Assembly: GCA_024644465.1 (NCBI GenBank) | Contig: JAHEKY010000005.1 | Span: 1 to 46,071, forward strand | Reading direction: 5' to 3' | Origin: Ilumatobacteraceae bacterium | GTDB taxonomy: Bacteria; Actinomycetota; Acidimicrobiia; Acidimicrobiales; Ilumatobacteraceae | DNA length: 46,071 nt | Shown: positions 22,862 to 31,585 of the stretch, one piece after another | Position numbering within the stretch: the first letter of the stretch is position 1 | Layout of the letters: every line of letters starts with the position of its first letter | Made by a program: the position numbers and the translations under genes | Notes under the pieces: generated by a model | Database searches by the model: none | What the model saw: the letters and a program-made list of their open reading frames with translations, nothing else | Told to the model about the DNA's origin: nothing

Positions 22862-25800
22862 TCACAGGCCGGCGAAGACGGCCTCCATCAGGTCCTCGTG
22901 TTCCTGGTCGTGGATCTTCTTCGAGCCGGTCGCCGGGCTGCCGGACTCCGCCCGGGCGATGTGGCGCAGGTCGTAGCCCTGTTCCTTGACCCGCCACGTG
23001 TTGTGCTCGATGAAGTTCCAGGCGCCCATGTTCTCGGGCTCCTCCTGGAGCCACCGGAGTTCCTTCGCGTTCGGGTACCGCGCCAGGATCGAGAGCATCT
23101 GCTCGGTCGGCAACGGGTAGAGCTGCTCGACACGGACGACGGCGACGGGCGCATTGCGCTGGTCGCGTTCGTTCATCGCGTCCCACGCGACCTTGCCGGA
23201 GCAGAACACGATCCGCGTGACGTCGGCCGGGTCGGGAGCGCTCGGGTCGTCGAGCACCTCGCGGAACGAGCCCTCGGTCAGCTCGTCGATGCGCGAGCGC
23301 GTCTGCTTCATCCGCAGGCCCTGCTTCGGCGTGAACACGATCAGCGGGCTGTGGCGCACCGAGTGGACCTGACGCCGCAGCAGGTGGAAGAAGTTCGCCG
23401 CCGTCGTGGCGTTGACGACCTGCATGTTGTCCTCGGCGGCGAGTGTGAGGAAGCGCTCGATGCGCGCCGAGCTGTGCTCGGGCCCCTGCCCCTCGTAGCC
23501 GTGTGGGAGCAGCAGCACGAGGCCGTTCTGCTGATCCCACTTGTCCTCTGCGGCGACGATGTACTGGTCGATGATGATCTGCGCGCCGTTGATGAAGTCG
23601 CCGAACTGTGCCTCCCACACGACGAGCGCGTCGCGATTGGCGTGGCTGTAGCCGTACTCGTAGCCGAGTGCGGCATACTCCGACAGCAGCGAGTCGAAGA
23701 CCCAGAACTGCGCCTGGGCGTCGTCGAGGTTGTCGAGCGGGACCCACGGTTCACCGGTCTCGAAGTCGATCAGCGCGGCATGCCGGTGGCTGAACGTGCC
23801 GCGGCGGGAGTCCTCGCCGGCGAGGCGCACGGGATGGCCCTCCTGGACGAGCGAGCCGTAGGCGAGCGCCTCGCCGAGCGCCCAGTCGACCTCGCCGGCG
23901 TCGATCATCGCCGAGCGCGTCTCGAACTGCTTGCCCAGCTTCGGGTGGATCGTGAACCCCTCCGGATAGTCGGTCAGCTTGTGCAGGATGCTCTGCAGAC
24001 GCGGCAGTGGCACACCGGTCGGGATCGGGGGCAGCACTCCGACCGGTTTCGGCGGGCGGGCGGCCTTGACCGCACCGGGCGCCGAGGAACGCGTCTCGTC
24101 GAGCGCGACCTGCAACTTGCCGTGGAAGTCGGTCAGCGCCTGCTCGGCCTCGTCGAGGGTGATGTCGCCGCGCCGCACGAGCGTCTCGACGTACAGCTTG
24201 CGCACGCTGCGCCGCTCGGAGATCGCCTTGTACATCAGCGGCTGCGTGTAGCTCGGGTCGTCGCCCTCGTTGTGCCCGTAGCGGCGGTAGCAGACCATGT
24301 CGATGACGACGTCCTTGTGGAACCGCTGGCGGTACTCCCACGCCAGCCGGGCGACCTTGACACACGCTTCGGGGTCGTCGCCGTTGACGTGGAAGATCGG
24401 CGCCTGCACCGTCTTGGCCACGTCCGAGCAGTAGATCGACGAGCGGGCGAACAGTGGCGCGGTCGTGAACCCGATCTGGTTGTTGATGATCAGGTGGATC
24501 GTGCCGCCGATGCGGTACCCGCTGATGTCGCTCATCATCAGGCACTCGGCGACGACGCCCTGGCCGGCGAACGCCGCATCACCGTGGATCAGCAGCGGCA
24601 GCACCGGAAACGAGCCCGGCGGGTCGATCTGGTCCTGCTTGGCCCGGACCATGCCCATCACGATCGGATCGACCGTCTCGAGATGGCTCGGGTTCGCGGC
24701 GAGTTCGACGGCGATGTCCGCGCCGGACGGGCTGACGAACTTGCCCTTCATCCCGAGGTGGTACTTGACGTCACCGGAGCCCTGCACGGACGAGGGGTCG
24801 AGATGGCCTTCGAACTCGGAGAAGATCGCCTCGTAGTTCTTGCCCATGATGTTGGACAGCACGTTGAGTCGGCCGCGGTGAGCCATCCCGAGCACGGCCG
24901 AGTCGAGGCCCTCGTCGGCGGCATTGGAGAGGATCTCGTCGAGGATCGGGATCGCCGACTCGGCGCCTTCGATACCGAACCGCTTCGTGCCGACGTACTT
25001 CGTCGCGAGGAACTTCTCGAACGATTCCGCCGCGTTCAGCCGCTCGAGGATGCGGTACTTCTCGTCCTTGGTCGGTTGCTCGTGCCGGCCCTCGACGTGC
25101 TCCTGGATCCACTTCTGCTCTTCGGTCTCCTGGATGTGCATGTACTCGACGCCGATCGTTCGGCAATAGGCGTCGCGCAGCACACCGAGCAGGTCGCCGA
25201 GGCGCATCTTGTCGACACCGCCGACGCCGTCGGTGAGGAACTCGCGGTCGAGGTCCCAGATCGTCAGCCCGTACGTGGCGGGGTCGAGCTCGACGGGCAT
25301 GTGCGGCTCTTTCCACCGCAGCGGGTCCAGGTCGGCGATGCGGTGGCCGCGGACGCGGTGCACGCGGATCAGCTTGGCGACCGCCATCTGCTTGGCGAGC
25401 ATCGCCTCTTCCCGGTCGATCGGGTTGACGTCGGGCCGCCACTTCACCGCCTCGTACGGCATGTCGAGCGACTGGAAGATCTCCTCGTAGAAGCCGTGCC
25501 CGCCGAGCAGCAGTTCGTGGACCCGCTTCAGGAACAGCCCCGACTCGGCGCCTTGGATGATGCGATGGTCGTAGGTACTCGTGACGGTGACGACCTTGCT
25601 GACCCCGAGGGACGACAGGTTGCGGCGGTCCGCACCCTCGAACTCGGCCGGGAAGTCGATGTTGCCGACCCCGACGATCAGCCCCTGCCCCGGCATCAGC
25701 CGGGGAACCGACTGCACCGTACCGATCGTTCCGGGGTTCGTGAGGCTGACGTTGGCCCCCTGGAAGTCGTCGACGGTCAGCTTGTTCGCCTTGACCTTGC

Positions 25801-26572
25801 GGATGATCTCCTCGTACGCCGCCAGGAAGTCGTTGAACTGCATCGTGTCGGCGTGCTTGATCACCGGCACGTAGAGCGTGCGGGTACCGTCATCCTTCGC
25901 GACGTCGACCGCCAGGCTCATGTTGACGTGCTCGTTGACGATCAACCTCGGTTTGCCGTCCTCACCGGTGTGGTATGCGTTCTTCATCGCCGGCACCTCA
26001 TCCGCGATGGCGCGGACGATCGCGTAGCCGATCAGGTGGGTGAAGCTGACCTTCGTCTGGCCGGAACGGGCGCGGAAGCCGTTGATCACCTTGCGGTTGA
26101 TCTCGAGCAGCTTCGCGGGGACGTTGCGGAAGCTCGTCGCGGTCGGAACGTCGAGGCTCGCCTCCATGTTCCGGGCGATGACCGCGCCGGCGCCGCGGAT
26201 CGGGGCACCCTTCTCCTCGTCCGCAGGCTTTGCCGCCGGCTTCGGCTCCGCCGGCTTCGCGGCGGCGGCAGGCGCCGGGGCAGGAGGGGCGGACGCGGCT
26301 GGTGCAGGGGGCGCGGTGGGCGCAGGGGCCTCGTCGGCGGGAGGGGCGAGCTCGGCGTCGACGCCGACGCCGTGCACCTGGGCGTTCGCCTTGACCTGCG
26401 GCGATGCCGCGGCGGCTGCCGCGACGCTCGGCGCCTGGGACTGGTAGTCCGCGAAGAACTCCTGCCATGACTCGCTCACGGACGACGGATCGGTGACGAA
26501 CTCCTCGTACATCTCCTCGACGAGCCATGAATTGGCGCCGAATCCGGACCCCTGACCATCTGGTGCTGCCAC
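22862..26572 (-). CDS. kgd: multifunctional 2-oxoglutarate dehydrogenase/decarboxylase Kgd (E2-E1 fusion)
   Basis: 1236 aa (mycobacterial Kgd/SucA is about 1230). Order: N-terminal E1 segment (FGANSWLVEEMYEEF), Pro/Ala linker (about 80-120), an E2-type acyltransferase domain (IRGAGAVIARNMEASL to STYDHRIIQGAESG), then the ThDP E1 domain (GMAHRGRLNVLSNIMGKNYE, IHGDAAFAGQGVV..., INNQIGFTT). It lacks a lipoyl domain, like actinobacterial OdhA/Kgd, and would use separate SucB/Lpd; regulation by the FHA protein GarA/OdhI is known in the family. The GTG start is set by TACGCT 7 nt upstream; ATGs further upstream lie in the divergent MFS promoter region. Confidence 0.95.
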   Translation of the reverse strand: MAAPDGQGSGFGANSWLVEEMYEEFVTDPSSVSESWQEFFADYQSQAPSVAAAAAASPQVKANAQVHGVGVDAELAPPADEAPAPTAPPAPAASAPPAPAPAAAAKPAEPKPAAKPADEEKGAPIRGAGAVIARNMEASLDVPTATSFRNVPAKLLEINRKVINGFRARSGQTKVSFTHLIGYAIVRAIADEVPAMKNAYHTGEDGKPRLIVNEHVNMSLAVDVAKDDGTRTLYVPVIKHADTMQFNDFLAAYEEIIRKVKANKLTVDDFQGANVSLTNPGTIGTVQSVPRLMPGQGLIVGVGNIDFPAEFEGADRRNLSSLGVSKVVTVTSTYDHRIIQGAESGLFLKRVHELLLGGHGFYEEIFQSLDMPYEAVKWRPDVNPIDREEAMLAKQMAVAKLIRVHRVRGHRIADLDPLRWKEPHMPVELDPATYGLTIWDLDREFLTDGVGGVDKMRLGDLLGVLRDAYCRTIGVEYMHIQETEEQKWIQEHVEGRHEQPTKDEKYRILERLNAAESFEKFLATKYVGTKRFGIEGAESAIPILDEILSNAADEGLDSAVLGMAHRGRLNVLSNIMGKNYEAIFSEFEGHLDPSSVQGSGDVKYHLGMKGKFVSPSGADIAVELAANPSHLETVDPIVMGMVRAKQDQIDPPGSFPVLPLLIHGDAAFAGQGVVAECLMMSDISGYRIGGTIHLIINNQIGFTTAPLFARSSIYCSDVAKTVQAPIFHVNGDDPEACVKVARLAWEYRQRFHKDVVIDMVCYRRYGHNEGDDPSYTQPLMYKAISERRSVRKLYVETLVRRGDITLDEAEQALTDFHGKLQVALDETRSSAPGAVKAARPPKPVGVLPPIPTGVPLPRLQSILHKLTDYPEGFTIHPKLGKQFETRSAMIDAGEVDWALGEALAYGSLVQEGHPVRLAGEDSRRGTFSHRHAALIDFETGEPWVPLDNLDDAQAQFWVFDSLLSEYAALGYEYGYSHANRDALVVWEAQFGDFINGAQIIIDQYIVAAEDKWDQQNGLVLLLPHGYEGQGPEHSSARIERFLTLAAEDNMQVVNATTAANFFHLLRRQVHSVRHSPLIVFTPKQGLRMKQTRSRIDELTEGSFREVLDDPSAPDPADVTRIVFCSGKVAWDAMNERDQRNAPVAVVRVEQLYPLPTEQMLSILARYPNAKELRWLQEEPENMGAWNFIEHNTWRVKEQGYDLRHIARAESGSPATGSKKIHDQEHEDLMEAVFAGL

Positions 26573-26579
26573 GGAGGTC

Positions 26580-26585
26580 AGCGTA
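26580..26585 (-). promoter_or_regulatory. -10 element TACGCT of kgd
   Basis: Minus-strand TACGCT ends 7 nt before the GTG at 26572. Confidence 0.62.
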
Positions 26586-26625
26586 CCGCCCGGCGCGACA
26601 GCGGCCCAGAAGGAGGGGTGGACAC

Positions 26626-26631
26626 TACACT
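26626..26631 (+). promoter_or_regulatory. -10 element TACACT of the MFS gene
   Basis: TACACT ends 8 nt before the TTG at 26640. Only 40 bp lie between this and the kgd -10, so both promoters would use the same -35 interval. Confidence 0.55.
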
Positions 26632-26639
26632 CGGCGGCC

Positions 26640-27899
26640 TTGCCAGCAGCCAGTGCCGCGCCCTCGGAGTTCGCCAACCGCGGGTGGCTGATCCTGGCGT
26701 TCGCCAGCGTGACCGCCGCGCTGACGGGCCCCGGCCAGACGATCGGCGTCGCCGTGTTCATCGACTCCTTCGTCGACGATCTCGGGCTCACCCGCTCGCA
26801 GGTCAGCACCGCCTACCTGGTCGGCACGCTCATCGGCGCCGCCGCGCTGCCATGGATGGGGCGGGTGATCGACCGGCGCGGCGTGCGCGTCGCCCAGGTC
26901 GCGATCGGGCTGGGGTTCGCGGTGGCGATCGCGAACATGTCGTTGGTCACCGGGCTGATCTGGTTGACGATCGGGTTCGCCGGCATCCGGTTCCTCGGAC
27001 AGGGCTCGCTGTCGCTCGCCGCGACGGTCACCGTCGCGCTCGCCTTCGCCCGCAGTCGCGGGTTCGCGATCGGGATCTTCGCGACGGCGACGAGCGGCCT
27101 GATGGCGCTCGTGCCCGTGGCGCTGAACGCCACGATCGACGGCGTCGGGTGGCGGCGCGCGTGGCTGCTGACCGCCGCGGTGATCGCGGTGACCGTCGTG
27201 CCGATCGGCTGGTTCGGCCTGCGCTCGCTGCCGGCGGGACGACGGACCACGACATCGGATGCCCCGGCCGACGGGACGGCGATCGTCACGACGAGCGACA
27301 CGTCGTTCGACCGCACCGAGGCGCTGCGAACGCGTTCGTTCTGGATGCTCGCGACGGTCAGCGCGTCGGCATCGATGCTCGGCACAGCACTCAACTTCCA
27401 CCAGATCGACCTGATGGGCGATGCAGGCATCTCGAAGGCGTCGGCGGCGGCGCTGTTCATCCCCCAGGTCCTCGGCTCGACGCTCGCCGGCCTCGTCATC
27501 GGGTACCTGTCCGACCGGCTCGGCAGGCGGTACCTGCCGGCAGCCGGAATGGCGCTGCTGGTCGCCGCGCTGCTGCTCGGCGCGGTGATCGCGCCCGGCC
27601 CCGTCGCGATCGTGTACGCGATCGTCCTCGGGGCGATGGGTGGTGGGGTCCGCACCGCCACCGCGACACTGCTGCCGGCGTGGTTCGGCACGGCCCACCT
27701 CGGGTCGATCCAGGGCCTGCTGACGTTCTTCGTCGTCGCCTCGTCGGCGACGGGTCCGGTCACGCTCGCCCTGCTCGAATCGGCGTTCGGAAGCTATCCG
27801 CGGGCGCTGCTGCTCCTCGCGGTGATCCCACTCGCGGCGTTCGTCAACGCGCTGCGTGACGACCCGGCCCGCAGGCCGCTGATCTTGAGCAGAACTTGA
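26640..27899 (+). CDS. MFS transporter
   Basis: 419 aa with about 12 hydrophobic segments and a charged middle loop (RRTTTSDAPADG...FDRTEALRTRSF). MFS signatures include GRVIDRRGVRVAQ after TM2 and the equivalent GYLSDRLGRRYLPAAG after TM8. The N-terminal pair LTRSQVSTAYLVGT resembles OFA/MCT-like (oxalate/formate, monocarboxylate) transporters; the substrate is not determinable. The TTG start is deduced from TACACT 8 nt before it and from the absence of another start before the first helix. The divergent partner is kgd; a metabolic link, such as dicarboxylate transport, is possible but unproven. Confidence 0.85.
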   Translation: MPAASAAPSEFANRGWLILAFASVTAALTGPGQTIGVAVFIDSFVDDLGLTRSQVSTAYLVGTLIGAAALPWMGRVIDRRGVRVAQVAIGLGFAVAIANMSLVTGLIWLTIGFAGIRFLGQGSLSLAATVTVALAFARSRGFAIGIFATATSGLMALVPVALNATIDGVGWRRAWLLTAAVIAVTVVPIGWFGLRSLPAGRRTTTSDAPADGTAIVTTSDTSFDRTEALRTRSFWMLATVSASASMLGTALNFHQIDLMGDAGISKASAAALFIPQVLGSTLAGLVIGYLSDRLGRRYLPAAGMALLVAALLLGAVIAPGPVAIVYAIVLGAMGGGVRTATATLLPAWFGTAHLGSIQGLLTFFVVASSATGPVTLALLESAFGSYPRALLLLAVIPLAAFVNALRDDPARRPLILSRT

Positions 27900-27933
27900 C
27901 AACTTCTCGTGGCCACGCAGGGTCCCCGAGCGC

Positions 27934-27939
27934 TACCTT
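27934..27939 (+). promoter_or_regulatory. possible -10 element TACCTT of the FtsH-like gene
   Basis: TACCTT lies 74 nt before the ATG at 28014, which would give a leader of about 68 nt carrying GAGGGG (27999-28004) as ribosome-binding site. Confidence 0.35.
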
Positions 27940-28013
27940 CGGTGACATCGATACTCGCCGGTTGAGCTGGTGGTCGTCGATGGTGGAAACGGCGGACCGA
28001 GGGGATTCCTGAC

Positions 28014-29828
28014 ATGGACATGGCGAGACTGAGCAACGGCGAGATGCTCACCGGTGGGGACATCGATGCGAACACGCATCGGGAACAGACCCGGCAGCGC
28101 CGGCTGCGCAAGACGTTCGTCTATCTCTCCCTGCTGTTCGCGTTCCTCGCCTACCGCTTGTACAACGACAACCCGATCCGCCCGGGCGTTCCCGGCTGGG
28201 TCAAGGGGAACCCCGAGATCGCGATCGCCCTCGTCCTGATCCTGTTCCTCGGCACGATCATCTTCATCCCGTTCCTGACCGCCGGCCGCTCGCCGCACAC
28301 GCTGCTGCGCTCCTCGGATTCGAAGATCCGTCTCGACGACGTCGTCGGCGCCGAGCAGACGAAGCGGGAGGCGATCGACAGCATGAACCTGTTCCTGATG
28401 AGCACGACGTTCCGCAGGGAGATGGGCGGCACGGCCCGGCGCGGCGTGCTGTTCGAGGGGCCGCCCGGCACCGGCAAGACATACCTCGCCAAGGCGATGG
28501 CCGCCGAAGCGGGCGTGCCGTTCCTGTTCGTGTCGGCGAGCGAGTTCCAGTCGATGTACTACGGCCAGACGAACAAGAAGATCCGTTCGTTCTTCAAGGC
28601 GCTGCGCAAAGCGGCCCGCGAGGAAGGCGGCGCGATCGGCTACATCGAGGAGTTCGACGCGATCGGCGGCGCCCGCAGCGGGATGAACACCGGCTCGATG
28701 CGCGAGGGCATCGTCGGCGTCGTCAACGAGTTGCTCGTCCAGATGCAGAGCTTCGACCTGCCGACCGGCACGGAGAAGCTGCGGGCGAACTTCATCGACT
28801 GGTTCAACAAGTTCCTGCCGGCGCACCGCAAGCGTCGCCGGCCGGTGCACGCGGAGGAGAACGTGCTGATCGTCGCCGCGACCAACCGCGCCGCCGACCT
28901 CGATCCCGCGCTGCTGCGACCGGGCCGTTTCGACCGGGTGATCGGCTTCGCGTTGCCGCCGAAGGTCGATCGGCACGCGATCGCCGACTACTACCTCGCC
29001 CGCAAGAACCACGTCGCCGAGGTGACACCGGAGTTGATCGCCGATCTGACCGCGGGCTACACGCCGGTCCGGATCGAGAAGCTTCTCGACGAGGCGCTGA
29101 TCATCGCGCTGCGCTACAGCCGGACGTCGATGCAGATCAGCGATGTACTGGAGGCGCAGCTCGTCACCGAGGTCGGCGTCGCCCAGGAGATGGGCTACCA
29201 CCCGGACGAGCGGCGACGGATCGCGATCCACGAGGCCGGCCACGCGCTGACGGCCGTGCTGACCCGTCGCGACGTGAAGGTCGCATCGATCTTGCGTCGG
29301 TCCTCCGCGCTCGGGCTGGTCGCGCATGGCGACCCCGAGGAACGCTTCCTCAAGACACCGACCGACGCGCGGGATCTGATCGCGGTGGCATTGGCGGGCC
29401 GCGCTGCAGAGCAGCAGGAGTACGGCGAGGCGAGTAGCGGCATCTCGTCGGACCTCGCCGCCGCGACGAACGTCGCGTGTCAACTCGTCGGGCAACTCGG
29501 CAACGGGCCAGGGCTGCTCAGCCTCGAAGCGGCCGCGATGCCCGTGGCAGGCAACCTGGTCGCGAAGGTGCTCGCGGACGAATCGAGCCGGGAGGCGGCG
29601 GAGGCGTTGATGGCCGAGGGCGCGGCACGCGCCACCGCGATGGTCCGCGACCACCGCGCCGCACTGCTGGAGATCGCCGACGGTCTGTGCGAGTTCGACG
29701 AACTCGAGGGCGACGAGATCAACCGCATCGTCGAGGGATACGCGAACATCTCCGAGCGGCGGGGACCGGTCCGCAAGACACCGGTGACGCCGACCGACGC
29801 CTTCGGCCGGCTCGTGCAGACCGACTGA
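28014..29828 (+). CDS. FtsH-like AAA protease with atypical Walker B
   Basis: 604 aa. Two TM helices (about 35-47 and 69-88), AAA module, M41 peptidase. Walker A is GPPGTGKT (149-156), pore segment MYYG (181-184), arginine-finger region LLRPGRFDR (301-308), zinc site HEAGH (406-410) with a third acidic ligand at D480 (SSGISSDLAAATNVA). Differences from canonical FtsH: Walker B is IGYIEEFD (208-215), with Glu replacing the usual metal-coordinating Asp; about 35 extra residues (248-281) sit before the NVLIVAATNR sensor; there is little periplasmic domain between the TMs. It probably degrades or remodels a membrane client. GAGGGG 9 nt before the ATG is the RBS. Confidence 0.85.
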   Translation: MDMARLSNGEMLTGGDIDANTHREQTRQRRLRKTFVYLSLLFAFLAYRLYNDNPIRPGVPGWVKGNPEIAIALVLILFLGTIIFIPFLTAGRSPHTLLRSSDSKIRLDDVVGAEQTKREAIDSMNLFLMSTTFRREMGGTARRGVLFEGPPGTGKTYLAKAMAAEAGVPFLFVSASEFQSMYYGQTNKKIRSFFKALRKAAREEGGAIGYIEEFDAIGGARSGMNTGSMREGIVGVVNELLVQMQSFDLPTGTEKLRANFIDWFNKFLPAHRKRRRPVHAEENVLIVAATNRAADLDPALLRPGRFDRVIGFALPPKVDRHAIADYYLARKNHVAEVTPELIADLTAGYTPVRIEKLLDEALIIALRYSRTSMQISDVLEAQLVTEVGVAQEMGYHPDERRRIAIHEAGHALTAVLTRRDVKVASILRRSSALGLVAHGDPEERFLKTPTDARDLIAVALAGRAAEQQEYGEASSGISSDLAAATNVACQLVGQLGNGPGLLSLEAAAMPVAGNLVAKVLADESSREAAEALMAEGAARATAMVRDHRAALLEIADGLCEFDELEGDEINRIVEGYANISERRGPVRKTPVTPTDAFGRLVQTD

Positions 29829-29835
29829 GCTGCCG

Positions 29836-30711
29836 CTAGATCCGTTCGAGATCCTGTGCGAAGAGCGGCGTGATGCCGTGGGCCTCGATGTCCGCGCGCA
29901 GTTCGTCGTCGCCGGGGCGGGCGACGTCGGCCGTCGCGGCATCGATGATCGCCGGCAGCAACCTGGCGTCGCTCGTCGTGTTGAGGAACAACTGCGGGCT
30001 CGCCAGCACGTAGCGCACCGCACGGCCGATCGCGTCCGCATCGGTCAGGGGCTCGTACCAGCTGAAGCGCTTGCCCTCGCCGTCGCCCCAGCGGCCCCGC
30101 GCGATCGATTTGATCGTCTGGACCGCGACGCGGCGATCGGCGCACTGTTCGAGCAGCGCGTCGACGTCGGCGCGGTAGGCAGGATTGTCGAGCAGGATGA
30201 AGTTGACCGGCAGCAGGACCGACGAGTAGTCGAACCGTTCGAGGCTGCGGAGGTGCATCCCGGCAATGCGCAGGCCGTGGCCGGTCACGCCGATGTGGGC
30301 GACGAGACCCTCGTCGCGGGCGGCGACCAGCGCCTCGAGCGCGCCGCCCGGGCCGTGGGCCAGTTCCCACTCGTCGTCCTCGACGAGGTTGTGCAACTGG
30401 ATCATGTCGACGTGGTCGACGCCCATCCGCTCCAGCGACGCCTCCAGTTCGGCGCGTGCGGCGCTCCCGCGCCGTTCGCCGGTCTTCGTCGCGAGGAACA
30501 CCGTGTGGCGGTTGGTCGCCAACCAGCCTCGCAGCCGATCCTCCGACGCGCCGTACGACGCTGCGGTGTCGATGTGGTTGATCCCCCATTCGGCGACGGC
30601 GGCGAGCGTCGCATCGGCGCGCTCCTGGCTCATCGCGCCGAGCGCTGCGGCGCCGAAGATGACGCGGGTCGATTCGTGGCCGGTGCGACCGAACGCTGCG
30701 GTGGGAAGCAT
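29836..30711 (-). CDS. aldo/keto reductase
   Basis: 291 aa NADPH-type aldo/keto reductase fold. The catalytic tetrad is visible as D48 (HIDTAASYG), Y53, K76 (FLATKTGER) and H107 (MIQLHNL). The N-terminal FGRTGHESTRVIFGAAALG block is typical of the bacterial YajO/YghZ-like branch. Probable role: reduction of aldehydes or ketones; specificity unknown. TAGCGT 7 nt before the ATG gives a leaderless promoter. It is divergent from the PhyH gene and convergent with the FtsH-like gene, 7 bp between stops. Confidence 0.9.
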   Translation of the reverse strand: MLPTAAFGRTGHESTRVIFGAAALGAMSQERADATLAAVAEWGINHIDTAASYGASEDRLRGWLATNRHTVFLATKTGERRGSAARAELEASLERMGVDHVDMIQLHNLVEDDEWELAHGPGGALEALVAARDEGLVAHIGVTGHGLRIAGMHLRSLERFDYSSVLLPVNFILLDNPAYRADVDALLEQCADRRVAVQTIKSIARGRWGDGEGKRFSWYEPLTDADAIGRAVRYVLASPQLFLNTTSDARLLPAIIDAATADVARPGDDELRADIEAHGITPLFAQDLERI

Positions 30712-30718
30712 GCCGCCG

Positions 30719-30724
30719 ACGCTA
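30719..30724 (-). promoter_or_regulatory. -10 element TAGCGT
   Basis: Minus-strand TAGCGT ends 7 nt before the ATG at 30711 of the aldo/keto reductase gene. Confidence 0.6.
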
Positions 30725-30765
30725 GCCGTTGCTCCTGCCGGCCGTCGGCGTGCGAAGCTGGCCAC

Positions 30766-31569
30766 GTGCAGCGCAGCCGTTCGTCCGCGATCGAAGCGTT
30801 TCGCGCCGATGGTGCGGTGCTCCTGCCCGGCGTCGTCGAGCCCGAACTGCTCGCGCTCCTCGCACGGGGCGTCGAGCGGAACCGGACGAGTCCGTCGAAG
30901 TGGGCGCACTGGTACACCGACCGGGACGAGGCGGTCGGGTTCTGGACGGACTACGTCACATGGCCTTACGTCGAGGAGTACCGCACGGTCGTCTTCGACG
31001 GCCGGCTCGCCGCGATCGCACAGGAGCTGATGGGGTCGAGCACGGTTCGGTTCTTCCACGAGCACGTGCTCGTCAAGGAACCCGGCGCCGGCGAGCGGAC
31101 GCCGTGGCACCACGACCAGCCGTACTACTGCGTCGACGGTGACCAGAACGTCAGCATGTGGATCGCGCTCGACCCGGTCCCGGCCGGCGCAGGGATGCGG
31201 TTCATCGCCGGGTCGCACCGGTGGGATCGTTGGTTCATCCCCCGCCGATTCCTCGACCACGTGCCCTACTCGGAGGCCGACGGCCGCTTCGAGGTCGTCC
31301 CCGATCTCGATGCCGAACTCGACCAGCACCGCGTGCTGACGTTCGACGTCGAGCCCGGCGACGCGATCGCGTTCCACTACCGGACGCTGCACGACGCGCC
31401 TGGCAACAGCCTCGAGACGCGGCGCCGTGCGGTCAGCCTGCGCTGGCTCGGCGACGACGCGACGTTCGGCACCCGGCCGTGGCAGGTCTCGCCGCCGTAC
31501 GAGCCGGAGGGCCTCGCGCCGGGCGCGCCCCTGGACGGCGACGCCCGATTCCCCGTCGTCATCGGCTGA
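30766..31569 (+). CDS. phytanoyl-CoA dioxygenase (PhyH) family protein
   Basis: 267 aa Fe(II)/2-oxoglutarate dioxygenase. The iron triad is H115-x-D117 (PWHHDQPYY) with the distal His at 209 (YRTLHDAPG), followed by Arg residues (TRRRAVSLRW) suited to bind 2-oxoglutarate. The domain spans nearly the whole protein. Family members hydroxylate phytanoyl-CoA, ectoine precursors, halogenated acids or, as PhnY, aminoethylphosphonate; the substrate is unknown. The GTG start has only a weak -10 (GAAGCT). The next gene follows by 16 bp. Confidence 0.85.
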   Translation: MQRSRSSAIEAFRADGAVLLPGVVEPELLALLARGVERNRTSPSKWAHWYTDRDEAVGFWTDYVTWPYVEEYRTVVFDGRLAAIAQELMGSSTVRFFHEHVLVKEPGAGERTPWHHDQPYYCVDGDQNVSMWIALDPVPAGAGMRFIAGSHRWDRWFIPRRFLDHVPYSEADGRFEVVPDLDAELDQHRVLTFDVEPGDAIAFHYRTLHDAPGNSLETRRRAVSLRWLGDDATFGTRPWQVSPPYEPEGLAPGAPLDGDARFPVVIG

Positions 31570-31585
31570 TCGCCATGATGGCGTG

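Noticed and set aside
22898-26470. 1190-codon open frame antisense to kgd
   Set aside because: Highly acidic/Arg-rich translation with no recognisable motif. It mirrors kgd, whose full-length homology is clear; long antisense frames are expected in GC-rich DNA.
27896-27901. TTGACA considered as a -35 box for the FtsH-like gene
   Set aside because: It spans the MFS stop codon and lies 32 bp from the nearest TACCTT, too far for a normal spacer.
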